From assembly GCA_017427985.1 (NCBI GenBank), contig JAFRRS010000018.1, positions 1 to 64,000 on the forward strand: 64,000 bases of DNA, given 5' to 3'. This document shows positions 42,674 to 51,512 of this stretch, piece after piece. The stretch's first letter is position 1, and each line of letters starts with the position of its first letter. The notes under the pieces were generated by a model. It was not told the origin of the DNA. It worked only from the letters and a program-made list of their open reading frames with translations, and did no database searches. Position numbers and translations under genes: made by a program. The stretch comes from Bacteroidales bacterium. Its GTDB lineage: Bacteria > Bacteroidota > Bacteroidia > Bacteroidales > F082.

Positions 42674-44881
42674 TTATTCATTTGTTATTCCCATCATCAT
42701 ATTGTAATGCTCAATATGCCCCATTTTATCAAAAATCAATTTGAATACTTGAAGATACTTTTCTCGATTGTCTTCTTGGTATCCGATATGTAAATCATCT
42801 GGAATACAATGAGAACCATCATTTATCCAACACAGCAATGAGCGGCATATTTCTCTGTCTTGTGAATTATCAAACTTATCTAATACATCGTTGTCACTAA
42901 ATTTTCCAAGTATTCGAAAATAAGTTTCATAGATTCTTCTCATGGTATTTTGAATTGTTACATTGGACAATTTATCACTACATTTAAGTTCATCCCATAA
43001 TAATTCGTATGAACCTTGAATTGGATTGCTTTTCTCAAAACATTGTATCGTTGAAACATCGCAGTTTCTCCGAATAATCCAGAACCAAGTATCATCGTTT
43101 TCTTTTGTTTTCCCATCAATAAAGGAAACCTCTTTATGGAAATAAATATTATGCGTTAATATGATGATTTGTTTAACATTCGAGTTCCCTGTTTTTAATA
43201 ACTTGATTTCTTCTTTTATTAAAGAACTAACTACGAATAAAATAGTGCCATCGAGGCTGGATATAGGATCATCTATAACAAGAATTTTATTATCGTTGGC
43301 GTTTTCAGCACTTGTTCCACCATGAACCAACTGCATATAATACAAAAATGTAATGAATGTGATTTCTCCTTCACTTAATGTATGTTGAGCGATATCTCCA
43401 TTTTCTCGTTGTATTTGGTAGGAATTATCGTCTGTGGGTACAATAGAAAAGTTCGTGAAGCCATATAGATTAAGAATCCTGTTGATTTCGTCAATGGCAG
43501 GTTGAACACTTGTCACATTCTTATTGTCTCTCGATATCTCGTCTTTAAGAGTGCGATATTGTTCTCGAAGACCTCTTACTTTGTTGTCTAATGCCTCTAT
43601 GCCTTTTTTTAAACCATTATCTTTCTTTACGAAGGAGTCTATCAAGGTTTTGTTCTCTTCAATCAGGAACTTCCAAATTACAGCAGTTAGGTTGCTCTTT
43701 TCAGTTTGAAAATTAGCTACTAGTTTGTTGTGTTCTTCAATTTTGGCATTTGCAGCGGATATCAATGCTTTTATTCTATGAAGCTGATCTTGTGTTGAAA
43801 CCAATTCAAATGATCTGCTCGGTTCTTTAATTTTATTATTAATTATCTCAATATTTCTATTATATTGCTGCTCCAATGTGTCAGTTAAAGCTTTTAATGC
43901 TGAATTATCTAATTTTGTCTGTTTATTATTAATTTCTTTTTCAAGATTACCACGTAAAGCATTTGTAAGATTTTGAGCAGATGTAATGTATCTGGCAGCT
44001 AATTCTTTGATTTTATCTGTGTCATTAATGAAAGTTTCATCAAAATAATCTTCTATTTTCTTTCTAAAAGACTCATCAATAGTCTTTTTCTGACAAAAAG
44101 GGCATATATCAGATTTTTCTTGAATAAACTGTCGGCCTTGATTTACCCAATCATATAAATTAAGCTTTTGAATCAAGGGGGCAATATCGACATCGGATTT
44201 CCCTATAATTTTTTTCTTCCACAACTCATCATTTTCAATTGATTCAAATGATATATCTCCAATATCCAACAATGATAACGATGACGGCGCAGCAATAAAA
44301 AGTGTTTTAGCTTTTTCATTAATTTCTTCAATAGTGCAAATAGAAGCTTTATTGTTATTATACTCCTCAACAATTTTTTCAGCAAAATGCTTTTTGCTAT
44401 CAAGATAACCTCTAAAAGCCTCTTTTAGCGCTTCATTCTTTTTATATATTTGATACCAACAAGACTTGCAAAAATCTTCAAAACGTTGATTCTTGTCTTT
44501 TTCAAGTTTTTCTTTTGATTCTTTTTTTTGTTTACCATCCTTCTCTATTTCCGCCAACTTTATTTTTTTATCTTCAATCGCCTTTTTCTGTTCAATAGTT
44601 GCATTTCCCAATGTAAAAACTCCAGCAATCTTTGAGGTAGAATTAAAATTTTGTTCTCTAAAAGTCCTGTTAAATACCAGCGTTTCTAATGGAGAATCGT
44701 TTTCCCAACTGACAGAACAATGCTTATATTTTTCATCATTTGGAGACTTTAAAAAATTCGATATAGTAGTTTTGCCACTACCATTTGCACCATAGATATA
44801 ATTCACTTTTTTCAAATTATTAATAGATGTTCCATCTGTATTAAATGTAGCAACATCTTTCATTTCTATTTTAGTAATCAT
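42674..44881 (-). CDS. RloC/PrrC-like anticodon nuclease with ABC ATPase domain (AAA_13)
   Basis: The 735-residue protein has split ABC ATPase motifs: Walker A GANGSGKT at 31-38, signature LSEGE at 502-506 and Walker B VIDDPISSLD around D537-D538. A long coiled coil (about 90-200 and 300-470) carries CPFC at 260-263, like the zinc hook of RloC. In the C-terminal domain R648, E652 (RRIYE) and H691 (NDGSH) match the Arg-x3-Glu...His arrangement of PrrC/RloC tRNA anticodon nucleases. Such enzymes stay silent beside a restriction enzyme and cut tRNA when DNA is damaged or the enzyme is blocked by phage. The restriction gene lies 71 bases upstream on the same strand. Other AAA_13 defence ATPases are the alternative. 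Confidence 0.78.
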   Translation of the reverse strand: MITKIEMKDVATFNTDGTSINNLKKVNYIYGANGSGKTTISNFLKSPNDEKYKHCSVSWENDSPLETLVFNRTFREQNFNSTSKIAGVFTLGNATIEQKKAIEDKKIKLAEIEKDGKQKKESKEKLEKDKNQRFEDFCKSCWYQIYKKNEALKEAFRGYLDSKKHFAEKIVEEYNNNKASICTIEEINEKAKTLFIAAPSSLSLLDIGDISFESIENDELWKKKIIGKSDVDIAPLIQKLNLYDWVNQGRQFIQEKSDICPFCQKKTIDESFRKKIEDYFDETFINDTDKIKELAARYITSAQNLTNALRGNLEKEINNKQTKLDNSALKALTDTLEQQYNRNIEIINNKIKEPSRSFELVSTQDQLHRIKALISAANAKIEEHNKLVANFQTEKSNLTAVIWKFLIEENKTLIDSFVKKDNGLKKGIEALDNKVRGLREQYRTLKDEISRDNKNVTSVQPAIDEINRILNLYGFTNFSIVPTDDNSYQIQRENGDIAQHTLSEGEITFITFLYYMQLVHGGTSAENANDNKILVIDDPISSLDGTILFVVSSLIKEEIKLLKTGNSNVKQIIILTHNIYFHKEVSFIDGKTKENDDTWFWIIRRNCDVSTIQCFEKSNPIQGSYELLWDELKCSDKLSNVTIQNTMRRIYETYFRILGKFSDNDVLDKFDNSQDREICRSLLCWINDGSHCIPDDLHIGYQEDNREKYLQVFKLIFDKMGHIEHYNMMMGITNE

Positions 44882-44890
44882 TACTATAGT

Positions 44891-44897
44891 CTCCTTT
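44891..44897 (-). promoter_or_regulatory. Shine-Dalgarno-like site before the RloC-like gene
   Basis: AAAGGAG on the minus strand lies nine bases before the ATG at 44881. Such strong purine sites are otherwise missing in this window. Confidence 0.45.
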
Positions 44898-44914
44898 AAT
44901 TGTTTTATTAATTA

Positions 44915-44954
44915 TATAAAAACCATCAAAATAGCATAATACTTATGATGGTTT
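44915..44954 (-). terminator. hairpin between the restriction gene and the RloC-like gene
   Basis: AAACCATCA (minus strand, 44946-44954) pairs with TGATGGTTT (44920-44928) over a 17-base loop, followed by a short T/A-rich tract (TTTATAT). It touches the stop codon of the upstream gene. It may be a weak terminator that limits nuclease expression. Confidence 0.5.
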
Positions 44955-47900
44955 ATTCCATCGGCTTTATCCTCGACTCAATGAACGCCACCTCATCATC
45001 TGACAAGCCATATTTCGCATACAACTGTTTGTCAATGTCAGAAATAGGTTTTGACCAGTCAATATCAGATGCTTTTGTGAAGTTTTGCACTGGAACAAAG
45101 CAATAGACTCTGCTCGTTGCGTGTTGTGTTATTTTTCTCGCTGAAACAAGTATCCTTAAAAACTTTGTTTTCAGATATTTCAAAAAATTCAAAGCTTCTT
45201 CTTCAATGTCAAAAGCTGTATATAAATACGATTGTGAACAAACCGATGGAGCCGGGGCATACAAAGGAATACCCAAAACTTGTTGATCTTTCCCCGATCC
45301 TCCAACTTCAGGAACAAACACCTTAGGCTTATCGATGTCATTCGTGTTTTTTGTAATCTTGTCCTTCGACAAATATGCAGTCTTGCGAACCAAGTTTTCA
45401 ATATAATACAAAATGACCTCGTTATCCTCACTTTTCTCAACCGAAATACCAAAACTTTGTTTTTTATTGTTTACCGGCTTGGTCGGTATTCCAAATGGTG
45501 TGTCTGAAGAAATAAGACTATCTACCATTTTTTCTTCATCCTTAACTTGGTTGACAACGCGTTCAACAATGTTTGCGATGCGAGGATCCCTTATAAGGAT
45601 TTCAAATTTACTCAAATCCAAATCCGCTGATATTTCTTCTTTATTATCGAGTAGCAGATTATAATCACATGTTCCAGTATGTATATAGTCTGCTAAGAAA
45701 TAGCAGCTTCCTCCCTTTATTTCTACTGACGGAAAAAAGTGTTTGCTATCAACACTTGCAACCATTTTACGTATATTGCCAGATTTTAGCATGTCTTGCC
45801 TAAAATCACCCAACAGATTATCTCTACCAGCAGCGAACCAACGAGAAGGAGTTATAAAGCAACCCAAAGCTGGTTTAAGCTCTTTAGTTGACTTATAAAA
45901 ATACTGGTAAATAGGAGAGTCATTTGTTCCTCCACTACCGCCAATGTCTTGATATGGTGGATTTCCTATTACAACATCAAATTTCATGTCTTTAAGTATC
46001 TGGGTGTATGTGTCTTTATTATCGCCAATAAGGTCGTATGTATTGAATGTTTCAAAGATATTCTTGGTTGGAATATCAAGTAATTTGAATACTTTATAGG
46101 TAAATTCGTAAGTGAGTTTGGATGTCGGCAAGGCGTATATGCTATCCTTTATGGATGCGCCGAAGCGTTTGTATAGCGCACAGGCGAACTCGCCTTGTTT
46201 TGAAGCAATATCGAGGAAACGTGTTTTGGCATTAATGCGCTCCTTGGGCAATAACGATACCATGTCATCAGCCACTTTCGATGGCGTAACGATTTCTGAA
46301 ACCGACAATCTGCCAAACTTTTTCAACGCTCGCTCAACACGTTCAAGAGGTTCGTGTGTGGTATCATGCAACAAATCATTGATATTCTGAATTTTGTAAT
46401 CCAGATTACTCAATATTTGCGGATTGATGTGCTTCTTTAAATACAAAAGTTGGCTAAAATTCAATCCGACATTGTGCATAATACGTCTGTTTTCATCAGT
46501 ATGACGAATAGCTTCAATGACTTCATTGAGCGATTTCACTCTGTCGTCGGTGAGCAATGCAAAGAAAAGTATCTGGGCAAAAAACGTTGCAAGGCGCTTG
46601 TCCCTTTGGTCATCATCTTCATTGTGTTCAGCATTATCTCGCTTTGATTCTTTGCTTTCATCATACTTATCCTCGCCATCATCATTATCGTTATCCTCAG
46701 GGGAATCATAATCATTCCCTTCGCCTTCGGATGGCTTGATATTAATACCTTTCTTATTACTGATAGGGTCAAGGTCTTTAATAAACTCCAACAAATTGGG
46801 GTCATTAAGCAACTCAAAGTCAATCGGGACATCACATGCTTCATCCATAACAGTAAGATTGGCAGAATAATCGCGCACAGCATCCATGATGTTAGTTGGT
46901 GTGACTTGGGCAATTTTACCTTTGTTGATGACGATTATTGGAGAAATCTCGAGTTCGCGTTTGAGACGCATCTCCAATTCATCGTTGCCACGCTCGTTTG
47001 TGTTGACATTATAAATCATCGACTTCTGCTCCTGCATACGAAACATGCGGTTAGGGTCGAAATCAACGAGCAACGTTTGAGGCTTCATGTTGTACTTTAT
47101 AGCGTCACCCTTATCGTCCTTATATGTGGTAACATATTGGTTTTGCAAGCGGAATATCGCTTGGTCGTACTCTTGCGGCGAAGAAACATCTTTCAGGAAA
47201 ATCATCGTGTCCCACTCGCGAACAGTACTACCTGTCAGCATACGGTTTACAGTGAGTGTGATGGATTTCTTGCCTTCACTTTCCAATTGTCTGATATGAG
47301 CCTTTATTTCTTCGGTAGTATCAAATGTGCTTTCGTGTCCGGCAATATTGACTATGGTATAATCACACAGGTTATTGAACTCGTTTTTGTGATTGTTGAT
47401 GAGTTTCTCCATGGCATCACAAGAAGCACAAAACGGCAAGACCATAACGATGTGACGGCACATTTTTCCATCTTTTAGTTTGTCGTAATCAAGAAATCCC
47501 AACAAGTTATCATCTTCTTCACTGCCATCAATCACGCGTATCAAGTCAAGCACTTCTTTTTCATGAACAAATTGAAGATGTGATTTGTTCGTTGTATCTT
47601 TAGCTATCGATTGCGGGCGAAACAACTCGTTTAGTTGCGAAGTTTTGCCTTGGCTTTTCAGTTGCGCAATCAGTTTTCGCGCCGAATCGCTCGGGTTAAA
47701 GGCAAAACGCACCATCTGCGGAAAGCCATAATATGGGTTTTCCCATTCATTATCTTCTTGATGTTCTATATCCCACTTCTCTTTGTCATCAATAATGTCA
47801 GTAAACTGATAGAAAGCAATAATGTCGTCCGGCTTGAACTCGCTTCCCATTAGTATGCGGTAAGGAGTGCCCGAAAGATGCAGTGTGGTGTCAACTTTTA

Positions 47901-48915
47901 GCGCTTTGATGCTTTCAAGACCTTTTTCCAAATCATCGAAAGTGCTTTCCTCTGATTGTTTCTGTTCTTTACGGATTTGCGCGTCAGAAAGATTATTGAC
48001 ATTGCGCAGCACCTTGCCATATTCTTCAGCTCTCGCACCGAAATGAGTTTCATCTACAATAAGCAAATCAATATCCTGATGGAACAAATCTTTGTGCTTT
48101 TCCTTGATATCATCACCCATAAGGTCTTGTAATGTCAAGAAAACAACTACCCTTTTACCTTCTACAAGTTTTTTGGAAATCGCTCCCTCTTCCTTAAGAT
48201 TGTTGCTGCCAAGAAAAACATAGTCAGCAAATCTTGTATGGCTTTCCACTGTCTTTTGCCATTCCAACATCACATCAGCTTTGGCAGAAACGACAAGCAC
48301 AACCTTGGCTTTCATCTCCGTAGCACAGCACATGGATGTGAATGACTTACCAAAGCGCATCACGGCATACATCAAGAGGTTTTTGCGTCCTTTTTTTCGA
48401 GCAGCAATAAAGCTTTTAATAGTCTCTTCCTGATTTGGACGCGGTTTATACGTTTCGGTTGGAGCAAAGTGTGTTTCTTCTGGCAACCGCTCTTCGGAAT
48501 AGAATTGATATTGACGCGAACCGTCAATTTGTTTTGCATATTCCTCTATATCCAATATCGCTTCATCAATATCTTTTGGAGTCGCTTTTTCAAAAAACTC
48601 ACGCGAATAATAGGGCAAATTCTCAAAATCGTTTGGTTGGAGACGATGTAAGCGTTTGATTGTTTCAAGATAATAATGGATAGCATAATCACGATAATAC
48701 TTACCGTTTGATGTTTTTGCCAACCATTCCCAATCCTTTTCATGCTCCAAATTAGGGAATAACAACCGCCACTCATCAATACGCACATTCACAGGACGAT
48801 ATGTGTCGCCAATTTTCAGATAATTTGGGACAGTGTTTGTCGTAAACGCATAGATGTGAGGCTCGATGCGTCCGATAATAAGGTTGTCAAGTATTGCTGT
48901 ATTTAACGTGGTCAT
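44953..48915 (-). CDS. fused GIY-YIG nuclease, SF2 helicase and N6-adenine methyltransferase (single-chain restriction enzyme)
   Basis: The 1320-residue protein has three parts. Residues 19-110 (PHIYAFTT, NYLKIGDTYRP, RIDEW) resemble a GIY-YIG/T5orf172 nuclease. Residues 155-640 form an SF2 helicase with Gln motif RPNQEE, an atypical Walker A AVMRFGKS (184-191), the box DETH (288-291) and a late motif FRLQNQ. Residues about 870-1090 form an adenine methyltransferase with motif I FLDIASKQGEF (900-910) and NPPYQ (985-989); the remainder is probably target recognition. The layout recalls type ISP/IIG enzymes but with a different nuclease. An acidic Asp/Asn-rich linker lies near 725-765. The gene overlaps the companion by four bases. 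Confidence 0.8.
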   Translation of the reverse strand: MTTLNTAILDNLIIGRIEPHIYAFTTNTVPNYLKIGDTYRPVNVRIDEWRLLFPNLEHEKDWEWLAKTSNGKYYRDYAIHYYLETIKRLHRLQPNDFENLPYYSREFFEKATPKDIDEAILDIEEYAKQIDGSRQYQFYSEERLPEETHFAPTETYKPRPNQEETIKSFIAARKKGRKNLLMYAVMRFGKSFTSMCCATEMKAKVVLVVSAKADVMLEWQKTVESHTRFADYVFLGSNNLKEEGAISKKLVEGKRVVVFLTLQDLMGDDIKEKHKDLFHQDIDLLIVDETHFGARAEEYGKVLRNVNNLSDAQIRKEQKQSEESTFDDLEKGLESIKALKVDTTLHLSGTPYRILMGSEFKPDDIIAFYQFTDIIDDKEKWDIEHQEDNEWENPYYGFPQMVRFAFNPSDSARKLIAQLKSQGKTSQLNELFRPQSIAKDTTNKSHLQFVHEKEVLDLIRVIDGSEEDDNLLGFLDYDKLKDGKMCRHIVMVLPFCASCDAMEKLINNHKNEFNNLCDYTIVNIAGHESTFDTTEEIKAHIRQLESEGKKSITLTVNRMLTGSTVREWDTMIFLKDVSSPQEYDQAIFRLQNQYVTTYKDDKGDAIKYNMKPQTLLVDFDPNRMFRMQEQKSMIYNVNTNERGNDELEMRLKRELEISPIIVINKGKIAQVTPTNIMDAVRDYSANLTVMDEACDVPIDFELLNDPNLLEFIKDLDPISNKKGINIKPSEGEGNDYDSPEDNDNDDGEDKYDESKESKRDNAEHNEDDDQRDKRLATFFAQILFFALLTDDRVKSLNEVIEAIRHTDENRRIMHNVGLNFSQLLYLKKHINPQILSNLDYKIQNINDLLHDTTHEPLERVERALKKFGRLSVSEIVTPSKVADDMVSLLPKERINAKTRFLDIASKQGEFACALYKRFGASIKDSIYALPTSKLTYEFTYKVFKLLDIPTKNIFETFNTYDLIGDNKDTYTQILKDMKFDVVIGNPPYQDIGGSGGTNDSPIYQYFYKSTKELKPALGCFITPSRWFAAGRDNLLGDFRQDMLKSGNIRKMVASVDSKHFFPSVEIKGGSCYFLADYIHTGTCDYNLLLDNKEEISADLDLSKFEILIRDPRIANIVERVVNQVKDEEKMVDSLISSDTPFGIPTKPVNNKKQSFGISVEKSEDNEVILYYIENLVRKTAYLSKDKITKNTNDIDKPKVFVPEVGGSGKDQQVLGIPLYAPAPSVCSQSYLYTAFDIEEEALNFLKYLKTKFLRILVSARKITQHATSRVYCFVPVQNFTKASDIDWSKPISDIDKQLYAKYGLSDDEVAFIESRIKPME

Positions 48916-49958
48916 GGCGTTTTTACTAATGTATGAAACTCTACAATTTCTATTGGTTTTTCTTTAAGGCTCCAAGAAGTCTTGTCCCAATCCGCCACCA
49001 AAACTTTTATTCCATTATGCAAATGGACATTGTTTTTCTTGCATCCGGGACAAGGTATAACTTTATCTTTCGAGTTAACTTTTTTAAAAAGATTAGTTTG
49101 TGGTTCACCTTTAATAAAATCCTCATAACACGTCATTGGCAACACCATCTTTATCCCATCCATCTGAAAGATGTTCCAAGAAATTATCCTTGCTGCGTGA
49201 AGCAAATAGCACCGGAATGGTTCTTCGGTTTTAATGTGGTGAAGCTTAGCAAATTCTTTGTAATAGTCAATAAAAGTAAATAAAATGGCTTCGCGAGCAA
49301 GCAACAGGTTATCACCTTGCCATTCATAACCGTATGTCGATTTGATTGCATTAAACGCCCAATAATACCAATTGTTCATGGTCTTGACATTCTCTCCTAC
49401 CACACGAAGTTTGCGGTCAAGCATACCGATACGCATTTTAAGTTCAGAAATTGGTTTTCCTGTAGTAGTGTCGTATCGGCTTACAAGATATGGAGCTTCG
49501 CCGCACGTTATTTCAAGTCGGTTACTACAAACATAATCTTGCCATGTTTTACCTTCTGGAAATATTATCTTGCCTTCTGTTGGGACCCATTTATGCGTAC
49601 TATCATCAAGTGTATTGAAAACGTTTTCTCTACTAAACCAAGCATCATCCACAAGATTGTTTTGTGCATTGCAAATCCAAGACGGTGTGAAAACTTCTGC
49701 TTTATCTCTTATGCGATACCTCTGCTCCTCAACAGATTTAACAGCTCTCGGTCTGATTACATTGCCATTGTTGCCTGTAATTTGTTCAACAGTAATTTGA
49801 TGTTTGAAAGAATAAGTTTTGCCATATTCTTTCTCATACATATCAGTTGCCCAAAATATATTTCGGTTCGTGGTATGGTCTTTCAGCAAAGCTCGCAACA
49901 CTTCTGGCCAACGCTTTAAAATATCATTTTCCAATATATCTGCCGAAATACCATTCAT
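48912..49958 (-). CDS. methyltransferase-like companion of the fused restriction enzyme
   Basis: The 348-residue protein resembles the subunit usually labelled restriction endonuclease subunit M. It has KAEVFTP (86-92), the lead-in common before motif I of N6-adenine methyltransferases, a motif I-like LEITCGEAPYL (148-158) and GYEWQGDNLLLAR (210-222). No NPPY/DPPY catalytic motif is present, so it is probably not an active methyltransferase alone. A C-terminal CPGC (303-306) followed by HLH suggests a zinc site. The ATGA overlap with the large gene implies fixed stoichiometry. It may set specificity or regulate the partner; this is inferred. Confidence 0.68.
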   Translation of the reverse strand: MNGISADILENDILKRWPEVLRALLKDHTTNRNIFWATDMYEKEYGKTYSFKHQITVEQITGNNGNVIRPRAVKSVEEQRYRIRDKAEVFTPSWICNAQNNLVDDAWFSRENVFNTLDDSTHKWVPTEGKIIFPEGKTWQDYVCSNRLEITCGEAPYLVSRYDTTTGKPISELKMRIGMLDRKLRVVGENVKTMNNWYYWAFNAIKSTYGYEWQGDNLLLAREAILFTFIDYYKEFAKLHHIKTEEPFRCYLLHAARIISWNIFQMDGIKMVLPMTCYEDFIKGEPQTNLFKKVNSKDKVIPCPGCKKNNVHLHNGIKVLVADWDKTSWSLKEKPIEIVEFHTLVKTP

Positions 49959-49980
49959 TTTTAAAGAAATTTTTGAACTT

Positions 49981-49988
49981 CAAAAATA
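49981..49988 (-). promoter_or_regulatory. -7 promoter box for the restriction operon
   Basis: TATTTTTG on the minus strand, 22 bases before the ATG at 49958. No clear -33 TTTG was seen. Confidence 0.5.
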
Positions 49989-50032
49989 CAACAAATTTTT
50001 CAATTTGTCATAAGGTTTATGATAAAAAATCT

Positions 50033-50147
50033 GATTACGAGCGAAGGCGAGGAATCTTCTGCGAAATGAGTCGAAGATTTATTCACCAAGGTGAATGCTT
50101 TCGCAAGCTCTGGTCTCCATTCCGCTTCGCTTCAGTCGAAATGACGA
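50033..50147. repeat. dispersed-type intergenic repeat between mpl and the defence island
   Basis: On the minus strand this reads GTCATTTCGACTGAAGCGAA, then GCGGAATGGAGACC, a perfect palindrome ATTCACC-AA-GGTGAAT (50081-50096) and AAGATTCCTCGCCTTCGCTC. Sequences with the TTTCGAC...GAAGCG...GGAGA pattern are common intergenic repeats in Bacteroidota. It marks the right edge of the island. No gene is seen in it. Confidence 0.6.
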
Positions 50148-51506
50148 CTAAAACACCCCCATCAAATCTTCCGTCGTCAGCCCATTGAAGTCTCCCGAGG
50201 ACATGAAACCGCCGATGGTGTTTTCACGTTTCATACTGTTAAGAAGATTGACAAGTTCATCTTTCGAGTGAACCACCTGCAAATCAGGGCGTTGGAATCC
50301 TTTTATGATGCGCTCATCAGTCATCATTTCGAGTTTCTTGATGGCTACAGCATGCGGGTCGTAGAAAACAACGGCTTTATCACAGTTGTCGAGACAGTGC
50401 GCATAATGGTCGATAAACACCTCGCTTAGGCTGCTGTAGGTGTGTAATTCAAAAACTACCAATAAGTTCTTGTGTGAATATTGCTCTCTCAAAGCCTTCA
50501 CTGTTGCAAGGACCTTCGATGGTGCATGAGCGAAATCACGGAACACGATGTTGCCTTTTTCCTTGTTTTCAAACAGCAATTCCAGTCTTCTTGCAGCACC
50601 CTTAAACGTCTTTATCGCCTCGTAAAACATCTCGTCGCTGATGCCAACCTGCTTCGCAACATAATGCGCAGCGTTGATGTTCTTCATGTTATGCTCGCCG
50701 AAAATTTGAACCTTCTCCTCTTTTCCGTTCGGCAAAATCAAGATGGTGTCGTCGCCGTCGGTCTTGTATGGATGAATCTCATAGCCGTAGGTCGGAACCT
50801 TAGCATTTGCTGCTATTTTCGCTGCCTCAGTGTCGTTGCCGTCATAAATCAGGCAGCCGCCTTTTTCGATGGTATTAACAAAGATTCTGAACTGCTCAAG
50901 ATAGCAGTCAAATGTTGGGAATACATTGACGTGGTCCCAGCCAATGCCACTTATCACGGCGATATGAGGATGATATTTGTGGAACTTCGGCACTCTGTCG
51001 ATTGGCGATGTGAGGTATTCGTCGCCCTCAATCACCATGTATTTCGCGGTCTCACTAAGGCGCACCATCACGTCGAAGCCTTCAAGTTGGGCACCCACCA
51101 TGAAATCGGTCTCGATGCCAGCCTGTTTCATCACGTGCAAAATCATCGAGGTAATCGTGGTCTTGCCGTGGCTTCCGCCAATCACGATGCGGATCTTGTC
51201 TTTACTTTGCTCGTAAAGATATTCGGGATATGAATAAATCTTCAGTCCAAGTTCCTGAGCGCGAACGAGTTCAGGGTTGTCGATGCGGGCGTGCATTCCT
51301 AAAATCACGGCTTCATACGAGTCATTCAAAATCTCTGGATGCCAGCCAAATTCTTTTGGCAAAATGCCTTCTTTTTCCAATCTGGTTCTTGATGGCTCAA
51401 AAATCTCGTCATCGGAACCCGTTACCTCATAACCTTTTCTGTGCAAGGCGATTGCAAGATTGTGCATCGCGCTGCCGCCGACTGCAATAAAATGAACTTT
51501 CTTCAT
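50148..51506 (-). CDS. mpl: UDP-N-acetylmuramate:L-alanyl-gamma-D-glutamyl-meso-diaminopimelate ligase
   Basis: Mpl joins recycled murein tripeptide to UDP-MurNAc, returning it to cell-wall synthesis. The 452-residue Mur ligase has VGGSAMHNLA at the N-terminus, the ATP-binding GGSHGKTTITSM near 108-119, the central domain histidine and DHVNVFPTFD, and a C-terminal domain with VFELHTYSSLSEVF. The missing GTNGKT form and N-terminal MHNLA separate it from MurC. It lies six bases after the secreted thioredoxin-like gene on the same strand. NamZ, another recycling enzyme, is encoded 4 kb away. Confidence 0.93.
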   Translation of the reverse strand: MKKVHFIAVGGSAMHNLAIALHRKGYEVTGSDDEIFEPSRTRLEKEGILPKEFGWHPEILNDSYEAVILGMHARIDNPELVRAQELGLKIYSYPEYLYEQSKDKIRIVIGGSHGKTTITSMILHVMKQAGIETDFMVGAQLEGFDVMVRLSETAKYMVIEGDEYLTSPIDRVPKFHKYHPHIAVISGIGWDHVNVFPTFDCYLEQFRIFVNTIEKGGCLIYDGNDTEAAKIAANAKVPTYGYEIHPYKTDGDDTILILPNGKEEKVQIFGEHNMKNINAAHYVAKQVGISDEMFYEAIKTFKGAARRLELLFENKEKGNIVFRDFAHAPSKVLATVKALREQYSHKNLLVVFELHTYSSLSEVFIDHYAHCLDNCDKAVVFYDPHAVAIKKLEMMTDERIIKGFQRPDLQVVHSKDELVNLLNSMKRENTIGGFMSSGDFNGLTTEDLMGVF

Positions 51507-51512
51507 AAGAAA

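Noticed and set aside
50481..51233. A 250-residue open frame on the plus strand inside mpl
   Set aside because: Antisense to the Mur ligase motifs of mpl, without protein-like motifs of its own.
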